From Haemaphysalis longicornis (Eukaryota > Arthropoda > Arachnida > Ixodida > Ixodidae), in assembly GCA_013339765.2 (NCBI GenBank), contig CM023450.1, forward strand, positions 97,640,820 to 97,704,819: 64,000 nucleotides of DNA, written 5' to 3'. Both the position numbers and the translations under genes were made by a program. The notes beneath the pieces are model-generated. The model had not been told where the DNA came from. It saw nothing but the letters and a program-made list of their open reading frames with translations, and did no database searches. Positions 11,041 through 20,469 of the stretch are shown here, in pieces. The first letter of the stretch is position 1. Every line of letters starts with the position of its first letter.

Positions 11041-11465
11041 TTATATCATTATCGCCGGGAGCGCCTCCTTTACCCTCCTCCTCACCCATCACTCAATACA
11101 CAAGAATCTCGAATCTGGCGCCGAATCCAAACACAGACTTACTACAACATGACAATTTTGCATCATATTTCACCAACTGTTTTTCCCTACAACTGCACAA
11201 CATGCAATACACCAAACACCACCTATCACCTCGTATGGGAGTGCGTCAAACATCCCAACCCAATTCCATCACCTACATTGGAGCAGTGGGAGCACAGGCT
11301 GACCAGTTTGCAGCTCGAGGATCAGGAGTACCTGATCTTCCAGGCGAGGGCTGCTGGGGAGCCTGAAGGCGGCCTGGACTGAGGCCACCACCCACTCTCC
11401 TTTCCCCCTCCCCTTTCCCTTAAAAAATAAATGTTATCCTCCTCCTCCTCCTCCTCTTCAGTCAT
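11041..11465 (+). pseudogene. LINE C-terminal zinc-knuckle region and 3' end
   Basis: The plus frame reads YHYRRERLLYPPPHPSL, then a Cys-Cys-His-Cys cluster (NCTTCN ... YHLVWECVKH, near 11190-11255), then a PTLEQWEHRLTSLQ segment, ending with a stop at 11380. This is the C-terminal tail that follows RNase H in this I-like tick LINE type. A short 3' UTR with AATAAATG leads into a (CTC)n tail at about 11436-11458. It continues the product encoded on the opposite strand at 10502-11040. Confidence 0.8.
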
Positions 11466-11891
11466 AGGCGATTTCTGTTTTAGATCACCACTACACCGAC
11501 AATTAGATGTTTTGCTCTTTGTATGAATACTTTTGCTCGTGATTGCACCACGCCTCAGTCGTTTCTGCGCTGTCTGTTGGTTAGACTCCAGGGGAGCTTG
11601 CGCGAGCATATAGATAAAGTAGCGGAACCACAGGAAGAGGGTTGTTGAACTTACGACCAGCTGATGTTAATCTCGGGGACAATTGACTCGGTTTGTCCTT
11701 TCGGCTAACGAACGTTACCTCGGCGAATGTTTATAAAGCTGGTCGGAGCCCGAGTAATAAAACGACACAATTTCTCGCAAACAACTTTCCCACCCTTGGC
11801 AACTTCAATCCATCGTACCCAAGGGTGCACTTGAGCAGTGTAAACCACGGTACTTTTAAAACTTTTAAAGGTAATATCAGGAAGGAACTCT

Positions 11892-11931
11892 AGCCGTCAT
11901 ACGGACCACTCTAGTGGTCCGTATGACGGCT
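11892..11931. repeat. 40-bp inverted repeat (19-bp arms, 2-nt spacer)
   Basis: The arms AGCCGTCATACGGACCACT and its exact reverse complement are separated only by CT. The DNA could extrude as a hairpin. Confidence 0.9.
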
Positions 11932-12455
11932 TGCTTCTTTTTTACCAGAATGGCTGCCAGTGAAAACTGTACTCTCGACACCAAAGGGCGATCGACCGTC
12001 TCATTTATACTGCTTCTAACGGACCGGTTCATTCAGTGCCCGGCTTTATCACTTAACCACGCGCAAAAAATAATGCGAACAGCTGTTAACAGGAAACATG
12101 AAACGACCATAGGAACATTTTATGCTCTTTTGTCGGAGCTATTAGTCCTGATCTCATATGATACCCGCGGCTCAGTAGAGCTAAACTTCACAGTTAAGTT
12201 AGCTTCGGAGCAAAACGTAGACTGTTTGCGGCCAATCTTAGTTCAGACAGTTACACAAGCGTTTGTACAGTCAGCTATGCGTTCTTCGCGCCCGCAACGG
12301 ATTCGGCAAATAAAGTATATTTCTGGGAGAGGAGGAAGGGAGGGTGAAGTGGTGGGTCACTATGCCTTAAAAGTGAGCCGGCCTACTTTAAAAGCCACCA
12401 ATTTTTTGTGGAGCCTCAGCGGTGAACGTATATGTTGAACAGTGGGGTGGAGTAC

Positions 12456-12481
12456 GTGAGCCGCGGTATACCGCGGCTCAC
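12456..12481. repeat. 26-bp perfect palindrome
   Basis: Each half is GTGAGCCGCGGTA followed by its exact complement, so the site is perfectly self-complementary with no spacer. Confidence 0.9.
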
Positions 12482-12554
12482 ACACACTCGTTCGCGTTCG
12501 TTTCTGTTTGCGCATTCGTACGCGCATATAACTGTAGGGTCGTAGGAACTTATT

Positions 12555-12960
12555 TTAGGTAGTGAATAGCGCAGCCATCGATGATAAGACAGGAAGGGCG
12601 CACACGGACAGAGCTTTAACTTTAAACTACTATTTTATTGAAAAGAGCCATATTTATACCATCACGTCACATAAAACAACAATAAAAAAAGCAAGCAGAA
12701 AAAAAAAAGAAATGGGTGTATCGCCCCTTGCCAAAGTCACGGGCTTCCAAATACGCCATCCCTTCGGAGATAAAGCAATCGATACTTGGCTATCACACCT
12801 GTCGCCCGCTTTGGAAATTTCAGCCGCTTCTGGAATTTCTCTGTTCGTTTGCATTTTGCTTTTGAGGAATTAATATTAAATATGCTCGACCAACTAGCCC
12901 AACTTCGAACGCCGCTGTCTTTCATCCTTCGATTTGTTCTCGGAACCCATCGGAAGCCGA
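12555..12960 (-). repeat. Possible retroelement 3' end
   Basis: Read on the minus strand, a low-complexity coding-like stretch (SPKGWRIWKPVTLARGD) is followed by an A/T-rich region with TTCAATAAAATAG, then GAGCTCTGTCCGTG-type sequence (as AAAGCTCTGTCCGTGTG). This layout looks like the 3' UTR and tail of a tick retroelement. The family could not be identified. Confidence 0.35.
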
Positions 12961-13307
12961 GCGAATAGCTTGGATAGCTCTGCCTTCTTCCTACATAGTA
13001 CCAGAGCGAATTCAGAGGCGTTAAATATTCATCCGGAGTCTTTATTTTATATAATAGAAACTTTATTTCTCTCTTGCTGTGGTACAGTTTTATTGCGAAA
13101 GTTTGTCATACGCATAAAGCATACAGGATGTCCAAAGACACTCCGTATTCCAGAAGGATTCGAAGCACGGGGCCTTAGTGCGTACCCCGTATTCACAAAA
13201 CGAAGTGTGGAGGACGGCTGGCGTGCAGGCCGCAGGAAGCAAAGTGTACAAAGCGTGCGTTTCACGAGGCAGGACAGCTGGGGCTCTATTCTCGACTGCA
13301 CAAACAC
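12961..13307. other. No recognisable feature
   Basis: Unique sequence with a short plus frame continuing into the SINE. Nothing supported. Confidence 0.4.
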
Positions 13308-13518
13308 CCGCCGCGGTGGCTCAGTGGCAGGCGTTGCGCTGCTGAGCACGAGGTCGCGGGTTCGATTCCCGGCCACGGCGGCCGCTTTTCTGATGGAGGC
13401 GAAAAGCAAAAACGCCCGTGTGTACGAGATTTCGGCGCACGTTAAAGATCTCCAGGTGGTCAAAATTAATCCGGAGCCCTCCACTACGGCGCGCCTCATC
13501 GCCTGCGTTGCGTCGGCG
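13308..13518 (+). repeat. Ruka-like SINE with complete tRNA-like head
   Basis: A canonical polymerase III A box TGGCTCAGTGG (13317-13327) and B box GGTTCGATTCC (13359-13369) sit in a tRNA-like head that starts CGCCGCGG. The SINE body (CGAGATTTCGGCGCACG ... CTCATCGCCTGCGTTGCG) follows. The 3' terminus (GCGTTAAA plus tail) is missing because a second SINE copy in reverse begins at 13519. The reading frame that runs through both strands here is not a real gene. Confidence 0.85.
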
Positions 13519-13615
13519 CCTCCATCAGAAAAGCGGCCACCGCGGCCGGGAATCGAACCCGCGACCTCGTGCTCAGCAGCGCAACGCCGTAGCCACTGAG
13601 CCACCGTGGCGGGTG
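13519..13615 (-). repeat. Ruka-like SINE head, inverted partner
   Basis: The reverse complement of the SINE head, including B box and A box, is fused directly to the truncated plus copy. Together they form a head-to-tail-deleted inverted pair (arms about 13310-13411 and 13519-13615) that could fold back. Confidence 0.85.
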
Positions 13616-13619
13616 ATGT

Positions 13620-14656
13620 CGCCGATTCACTCATTCGTAAAGCTCAACTTCAATTAGCGCTGTAATGAACAAAAGAGTAACTTTTTGTTATTTTTCACTG
13701 GAGATCGATCATGTGATCCAGCAGCTTACTAGGAAGAGTGTGGACAAATGCCATGCATTGGGTTCTCTTTGTCATGGAGAGGCTTGAACTGCCGTCTTAT
13801 GTTGCGGTTACACCAAGCAAATAATTTTTTTTATTGGCAAACATAAAAGCATAATGCTGCACGTTATTTGTATGCTCCGTGATTGCTGACTTGGAAACAG
13901 TCGAAACTAAAAACATGCATTAAACCAAGCGTCATGCGAAACTGCGGCTGCTGCAAATTCACAAAATTTCGTGGCGCCGAAGGTCGGTGAAATTTTTTGC
14001 CTTATTTCGCGGCAAAAGCAGCCGCCATTTTCAAGCTGTTACGTTCCATGACGCCACTTTTACGCAGGCTAAGTTGCCAATGTGTGACGTAATCGTTCCC
14101 GCCAACTGTTTAAATTAGGTCACGCCTTCTCAGCCAATCACAGAGAGGGCGTGTATTACAAGCAGTATTGTTGTTGAATATCAAAGTCAGGCCTACGTTG
14201 TCATGTCAGGTGCATTTAGCCTAGTTTTTCATTGCCGGCCAAGAATTATGCGCTTTCAGTAAAGAGAAATAAGGCAAACTTCAGAACTGGTGCCCGTAAA
14301 AGTATTAACTCTACGCCCGTACACGTCAGAAAACGTCAAAATGACGGAGGCACACACAACCGCTTTGTTAACTGGAAGCACGTGACCAAAATTGAAAGCC
14401 AATCGTAAAGACTTCCCGCAAATTCCTAGTTTCCCCCTACATACCAAATGTCCTGCGGTATATATTCTGCTGTATATATCCTCTTGAACGACAGTGTAGC
14501 AGACACAGACACGAAGAAAAGAAGATGGCAGGACGACGCTGTCGTCGTGTCGTATTCCTTTTTTAGTGTCCGTGTCTACTACGCTGCCATTTGAGATACT
14601 TAACTAATACGAACTTACCCAAATGTCGATCCTTTTGCAATGCAGCCGCCGATTAT
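13620..14656. other. No recognisable gene
   Basis: Mixed-composition sequence. The phrase GTAGCAGACACAGACACG and its near-inverse around 14495-14580 form a loose inverted repeat. No gene or known repeat was identified. Confidence 0.4.
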
Positions 14657-15091
14657 TTTAATAATATCGCGGGAGCGTCGACTGGCGGCTGGGTCAGCGC
14701 CTCACGGTAGAAAGCGGCGTGACGAGCGAGAATAGATCCCACAGTTTCGCGTGCGCAGAACGAAGCCGTCGGGGCAACCGTCGTCTGCCAGGGTGTTCTC
14801 GCAAGTGCGGCACAACCACTTTCCGCTCACAACCATGCAGCTCATCTTCATTGCCGTGAACAAGGCGCGTGGGAAACCGCTGTCACCCCCCAAAAATGAA
14901 GATAGCCGATTGATTACCAGCGGGAAGGGGTTGTGTCGTGATTGTGGGAACAGCCTAGCAGACGACGGTTGCAGTGGCGGCTTCGTTCTTCGCATGCGGA
15001 CGGTGCGATCTATTCTCGCTCGTTTTACCGCTTTCTAGCGTGATAAGGCGCTGACCCAGCCACCGGCCGACGCTCCCGCGATATTATTAAA
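14657..15091. mobile_element. Fold-back element, diverged arms of about 200 bp
   Basis: The left end TTTAATAATATCGCGGGAGC and the right end match as perfect 21-bp inverted termini. Similarity then continues inward: GGCTGGGTCAGCGCC, GAGCGAGAATAGATC, GAACGAAGCCG, CAACCGTCGTCTGC. The arms meet near 14870 with almost no spacer and are roughly three-quarters identical by eye. No protein is encoded. A third, single arm of the family lies at 44600-44757. Confidence 0.75.
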
Positions 15092-15305
15092 CAATTCTGC
15101 GGCTCTATATATCCTGTTCGACAGGAGCGGGGCCGAAAGGGCCCGTCGACATCAATGAAACTACTGCAACGGCCGTTTTATCTCGCTCTCCCGTTAAACT
15201 TAACATGCTTTGTGTGAGGTAACCTCATGCGCAGTTACTTTACGTGGTAAATGAATGAAATCATTTCGGTGGATTATCGTAAAGGAAATTACAAACGATC
15301 CTTGT

Positions 15306-15511
15306 TGATTGATTGTAGGCTTTAACGCGCCGACGCAACGCAGGCGATGAGGCGCACCGTAGTGGAGGGCTCCGCATTAATTTTGACCACCTGGGGGGAT
15401 CTTTAACGTGCGCCGAAATCTCGTACACACGGGCGTTTTTGCTTTTCGCCTCCGTCAGAAAAGTGGCCGCCGTGGCCGGGAATCGAACCCGCGACCTCGT
15501 GCTCAGCAGCG
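15306..15511 (-). repeat. Ruka-like SINE with 15-bp target-site duplication
   Basis: The minus copy runs from inside the tRNA-like head (B box complement GGAATCGAACC near 15479-15489) to the GATTGATTGTAGGC tail complement. It is flanked by a perfect direct repeat, ACAAACGATCCTTGT, at 15291-15305 and 15512-15526. The flanking duplication is the hallmark of LINE-mediated insertion and shows that this copy integrated in its present, 5'-truncated form. Confidence 0.92.
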
Positions 15512-15526
15512 ACAAACGATCCTTGT

Positions 15527-16734
15527 ACCGAATGCATACGAGGGCGCCTGTATGTATACAGACGCATACACCTACACGGCGTGAATATATGTAATATCTT
15601 ATCCGTCCACGCTGCGAATCGAACCCCGTGCTACCTCGTCAGCAGCACCTAAAGCCTTCGATGCTGTTTGGCCTCCACCGTCATGTCACCATGGCAGCTT
15701 GGGCGGGGCGGAGCTTCGGTGGGTGAACTTCTCGTTGTGCGCACGTATATGTATGCGCAGAGAGGTTTTCATGTCGGAGCCAGGCGCGCACCATGCCCAT
15801 TATTTGTTAATATGTATGCCACAACAAGAACCTCACTTGTTACATAATTTAACAAGCAAACAAGCAACAAGCAGTAAGCAGTAAGAAGAACACTGCCGAG
15901 GAGAAAGCGTACGCGCGCTGAAAGACAACGCGTAATGATGGCGCGCCGTCGCGCCGTCGTATAACGCCCATCAATCAGTTGCACAATCGGCGGAGATGAC
16001 CTAGAAGGCGGCAATTAAAGGCGCTCATCAAGAGCGTCCCCGACAGGCGGTGCCCATCACGACGCCAATGACCCCCTTCGAAGCCAGGAGGAAAGCGGCG
16101 CGCGCATCTATGCGGACATTACTCACGTGCCGCGGGCACGCATGCACAGCGTCTACTGTTCTTCGCATGCTCTCGATCAGTGCATCGCGCGCGGAGCACT
16201 CCGTTATCTCTGTAATAGGCCGCGCGAATGAAGGGCTGCGCGCCGTTATGAGCTGCGTGATCTCCGGCCGACCCCGGCGCGTAGCTGCGCGCGCGTGTTA
16301 GCCTACAGCTCGGTCCGGTGCGTTGACTTCGCGATTGGGGCGATCTATTTAGGAGTAGGAGCGGCTGAACTGCACCTCACAAGCCTCATGCTCAACGTGC
16401 GTGGCTCCCATGGAACTTTCGGTTGAAGGGCATTGTTTCGTGTCGTCTCGGGGCACCACTAAAGACGCGAACCACTTTTGTTCTGTCAAGGCAGGTGCAG
16501 ACTTGCTATTACTGTACCATACCAAGGCTTCGGGTTAGTTGTCATGATGGCAACCAGCGTAAAGGTTTCTGTCCAACTGGAAAGAAAGTCCTCTGTTCTC
16601 AACGAGTAAACAACTGCCCAGTTCCGCGACACCTTTAATGTGGAACTGCAGCCACTTTGGGTGTCGTGATGAAAAATTGCCCGCGTATCTGCTTGCATCC
16701 CAGAAAATAACATCGAAACACGATAGCGTTTTGG
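15527..16734. other. No recognisable gene; partly CpG-rich
   Basis: 15900-16320 is CpG-rich. Short overlapping frames (e.g. 16050-16301, 16486-16944) carry no motifs. An 'aagcagtaagcagtaag' mini-duplication lies near 15865-15890. Confidence 0.4.
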
Positions 16735-17105
16735 TCGCTCCTGCCGCGTAACGTATCCCTCTTTCTCCCCCTCCCTCCTCTCACACTCTTCTTGTCTAAC
16801 CGCAGTCTCATTCGCCTCTCTGTCCCTCTCTACCCCGGCCTTAACTGCCCTTGACTCAATCCTACCATTCTCACCCTCTTTTCTTCTCCAATCACCACTC
16901 ACCTCCCCCAGTCCTGGAATACGTCTCCCCCTCACACTCCACACTTTTTCTCTCTCTCTCCTTGAATTTTACGTCCCCCTTTCTCCAACAATCTTTTACT
17001 TTAAATGTACCCTCCATTAATCTGCGCCTCCCCTCTGATTACCCTTTTCCTTCTTGTTTCTACCGCTCATCTTAATCCTCTCCTCTTTCCTTCCCGCTGT
17101 GCTCC
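16735..17105. repeat. Pyrimidine-rich tract, copy 1
   Basis: About 370 bp in which the plus strand is overwhelmingly C and T. It shares phrases (TCTGCGCCTCCCCTC, TTCTACC, TCCTTCCCGCTGTG) with the tract at 22665-22985. It is therefore a dispersed repeat and not a random low-complexity run. Confidence 0.65.
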
Positions 17106-17114
17106 AAGCAATGA

Positions 17115-18110
17115 AGAAACTCAAAGCTCCAGGAGAGTGAGTGACTGGGTGAAAAACGTTTTATTGAGCCGGTGAAGTGGGAGTGGTTCCCTACTCCAGG
17201 AAGCCAGGCGGACTGGGTGAGGGAAGGTATTGCTCTGCAGTCGGTGAAGCAGGGATTGTTCTCCTTTTGAGAGTTTAGGATTTGGAGGAGGGAAGTGCTG
17301 TCATTAGAACCGGTAATATTGTGTAATATGTTGAAAAGTCAGTAGAGGGACGGACGGTGCGGCATCCTCAGTAGCCTGGAGGGACAGGGCATAGGCTTGC
17401 TGGTGAGTAAAGTTATTGCCCGTCAGTGAGGAATGGCTCGGAGTCCAAATGAGGGTGACTTTCCGGAAGGGTTGATGCTGAGACAGTAGTTTCAAAGTTG
17501 AGCGGGCCACCCTCCCGGCTCGGAAGCTTCTGCAGGCTGCTTGAGAATCTGTGATGATGAAGGGGTTCTTCGTATGAATGAGGGCTAATGAGATGGCAAA
17601 CTCTTCGGAAATCTATGTTGACGGACGTCTCGACTGTTGCAGAAGCTACGAGGGTGGTTTTGGTGGTGGCTACGGCTACTTGATGCTGTTTGTTGGGGTA
17701 GGTGCTAGCGTCCGTATAAGAGACATCTGCACGCTTTCATAGATGGTCTCGTGCGCTTGACTTCGCGCTTTTCGGTGGTCAGGGTGTAGGTCAGGGTGCA
17801 TATTTTTGGCAAGGGGCGAATCCAGATAACACTTCTCCATTTATGAGGGAGGGGCTGAGAGGCAGTGGATTGGCATGGGACGTGAAGCCTTTTCAGGAGG
17901 GCTAAGCCCGCAGGTGTTTGGGTGAGACGGAGACGTTGACTATATAAATGGCCTTCAATAAGTTCTGACACCGTGTTGTGGAGGCCCAGTTGTAAAAGAC
18001 GGGCCGTGGAGGTGTTCATAGGAAGATTAAGCACTTGTTTGAATGCTTTCCGTATAAGTCGGTAAATGGTGTCCGTGTCACGCCGTACCTTATCCTCTAG
18101 GAGGCGATGG
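17115..18110 (-). pseudogene. I-like LINE ORF2 3' half (RNase H), decayed
   Basis: Read on the minus strand in several frames. First comes a pre-RNase H region (RLLQLGLHNTVSELIEGHL, 17900-18000; LPHKWRSVIWIRPLP). RNase H follows with IITDSQAACRSF (near 17545) and a WTPSHSSLTGN block (near 17435). The post-RNase H segment LPPPNPKLSKGEQSLLHRLQ (near 17250-17290) comes next, and it ends near an AATAAAA signal at 17155. It resembles the 10.5-11.5 kb element but lacks the zinc-knuckle end. Several stops and frameshifts mark it as dead. Confidence 0.75.
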
Positions 18111-18331
18111 CATTACGGCTGATATATTGTCCCTCGGAGGACACGTTGTGCTAACAACAGCTCTGCAGCCCTATTCTTGCAGTGTCTGAGGTTTTTAATG
18201 GTGCGAAAGGCGTGGAAAAAATGCGTTAGTTCTTCTCCACAGTAAAGGTGATCAGCTTGCTCTCCGTTACTTACAAATGAATTTACGCAGGGACTTCTCA
18301 ATCGCATAAGTGCCACTTAGGACTTTCAACA

Positions 18332-19110
18332 AGAAAGGTTTTAAAGACGATAGTCTGTCTTGGGCTACTTCAACCCAGAAATTTTGGTCTGTCTGTATGT
18401 CTGTCCGTTTGTCCGTCTGTGACCCGATTCAGCCACCCGGCCAAACTAAAACAAGGCTTGCGCAATAGTCTTATATAGTCACAGCTAAATGTGCCCGTCT
18501 AAGTCCGGTGTAATGTTCATACTTGTCAATATTGGTGAAGAACAACAAGACATTACGCAAATTAAGACAACAAAGTAATACAGAAGTGATATTTGCAGCG
18601 TTCCTTTATAAAAAAAAAAAATCATACATGTTCGATTTGTGCGAGATTAAATACTCCATCAACTGCAGAAAAAAACAATCCCTCCGCCGTCGCCTGCTGT
18701 CGCCCGCGCCAGTATAGCTTCTGGCGGCATTTAAAGAAACCAACCGGCAACAGTTACGAAAGGTTCCACTAATAGATTCCACAGCTCTGCTTGCAACGCA
18801 CGTGGAGTAGAGAAAGCGCGGTTCTATAAACGTTGAAGTAGGGCGCCTCGATTCACGCGCGTCTTCGCGTACGGACAGCGTTGGCATCGGGACACCCGTT
18901 TTGGAGCAGTGGAACGCGGGAAATATTTAAAATGATTTAAGCAAACCTTTGGCGTCTTTACCTTGGGAGGAGCGCGACGCAAGAGGAACAACATGAGAGG
19001 TGAGCGGGAACGCGAAGGGAGGCATTTACTTGACAGAAGTCGATAAAGACTATCGTCTTTTGACGACATTTGCAACGAAAGGAGCAGATACGCGGCCAAT
19101 TTTTTTTTTT
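18332..19110 (-). repeat. Repeat family A, near full-length copy, inverted
   Basis: On the minus strand it runs from a T-rich lead and AAAGACGATAGTC start (right edge, near 19045) to the GGGTGGCTGAATCGGG, GACA-rich and AAGACAGACTATCGTC end (left edge, near 18340). All internal family A landmarks occur in order, including TTGTTCTTCACCAATATTG and TATATAAGACTATTGCGCAA. Both ends carry AAAGACGATAGTC-type sequence in inverse orientation, which suggests terminal inverted repeats. Confidence 0.75.
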
Positions 19111-19119
19111 CAGGAAACC

Positions 19120-19640
19120 TTTTCAAGAAACCTTTTATGGAAAGGTTTCTCAACTTTAGACTATATTTACGCTATCAACCCGGTAATCCAAGAGTGTTCC
19201 GAGTATAATGCACCGCTGTATATGTCATTCATAGATTATGAAAAAGCATTTGACTGAGTGCCCGCTTCAGCAGAAAATAAAGGCATTACGTGATCACGGC
19301 GTCGACGAGGCATACATTGTGCTCTTCAAAGATATATGCGACGGGTGTACGGCAACTACACGGCTCCATCACAGAACTTGCAAATATCATATAAAAAAGG
19401 GTGTCCGGCAAGGGGACACAATATCACCACAGTTATTTACCGCCTGTCTGGAGGCTGTGTTCAGAAAGCTTAAGTGGAGGGAAACTGGGGTGCGAATCAA
19501 TGGGAAATATCTCAGTCACCTGAGGTTTGCAGACGACATTCTCCTGCTTAGTCAAAGCAGCCAGGATTCGCAGCCCATGCTTTGCCAATTGTTCTCTGAA
19601 AATATGAGAGCAAAGATTTTATTTCCTAAGAAGTACGAGG
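19120..19640 (+). pseudogene. RTE-type LINE reverse transcriptase, N-terminal part
   Basis: The frame holding GFSTLDYIYAINPVIQ and MSFIDYEKAFD (19140-19257) continues, after a frameshift near 19257, as IKALRDHGVDEAYIVLFKD, KKGVRQGDTISPQLFTACLE (near 19400-19455) and HLRFADDILLLSQS (near 19520-19560). FADD is the catalytic motif. This is the endonuclease-reverse transcriptase protein type of RTE elements. The matching C-terminal part resumes at 21955, so later insertions have split the element. Its 5' end abuts a family A copy. Confidence 0.88.
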
Positions 19641-20166
19641 AGGCCGGCAGGGACTAAACCCCATTTGGTATACAGTACAATAAAGAAGCAAAATCAAACA
19701 AGATGGAAATTCTAATGTTTCAGTTATAAAAATACAAGCAACATGTAGAGCACCAGACATTAAAAGAGCCATGAAGAGAAAATACAACTTCGTTAATTAG
19801 AAAAAACTAGGATTCAGTATCTCACTCAGCTTCATTACAGCCACAAAAGAGGTTTTTTTTAACGAAAAAAAAAGCAAGAAGTATTTAAAACTTTCATATT
19901 TGTGCCACAGTGACGTGTTATGAGCAAGAATTGCGTCATACGGGCCAACAATAAAACATAATTTTCAGTGCGTTAACTGCACGTTAGCATTCAAGTGATG
20001 CGCTCAAATGGAACTAGAGGCCCCATTACAGACGTCCAGTCATGTGTCGTCGCGACAGGTAAGTTAGGCGGCCGCCAATCGCACAAACAATGTTCCGTTA
20101 CGTCATAGAAAAGTTGCGCGAAATTGGCTAGGGGGTCGCGACTGCTTCACACGTTTTCTTTAATAT
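19641..20166. other. Unrecognised sequence between RTE halves
   Basis: AT-rich with T and A runs near 19853-19872. There is no coding motif. It may be part of the inserted material or degraded RTE. Confidence 0.4.
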
Positions 20167-20344
20167 TGTCACGGGATACCTAGGCGGCCAATGCCCCATC
20201 ATGGGTCATCACAGAAGACGAGGACGACAAAAAAGTGGCTGGGTCGCAGCGCGCGCTGTTATGGCCCCATTGCAAATTCTGTAAATAGATTGTTGCTCAT
20301 CCTTCAACCATCGTTCGAGTCATTGGCTCTGCCGCCCCGTTACA
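20167..20344 (+). mobile_element. Probable solo LTR (Ty3/gypsy-like)
   Basis: The 178-bp segment begins TGTCACGGGATACC and ends CCCCGTTACA, with TG...CA termini of LTR type. It is bounded by identical 4-bp direct repeats, ATAT (20163-20166 and 20345-20348). A downstream TGTAAATAGATTG-type stretch is common near LTR ends. No internal domain or second LTR is present. The short length and short duplication leave room for doubt. Confidence 0.5.
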
Positions 20345-20469
20345 ATATCTCCGTTATTTTTTCAAAGATTGCGATTATATTGGTATCATTGTTATCGGGA
20401 CTAAGCAGTCTTTCTAATAAACCCAACTTGTATTTTGTCTTCATGGCTCCTTTAAAGAACAATATGGGA

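Larger units (their letters stand above)
11466..12554. other. No gene recognised
   Basis: The 174-codon plus frame 11914-12438 shows no domain and begins inside a palindrome. Two strong palindromes are listed separately. Otherwise nothing is recognised. Confidence 0.4.

Noticed and set aside
13308..13390. tRNA gene
   Set aside because: A and B boxes are present, but the segment is the head of a SINE that recurs with the same body, and no cloverleaf with acceptor stem could be closed.
13047..13634. 195-codon minus ORF and 221-codon plus ORF over 12.9-13.6 kb
   Set aside because: Most of each frame is SINE sequence, including the tRNA-like promoter boxes. It is open only because the SINE is GC-rich in all frames.
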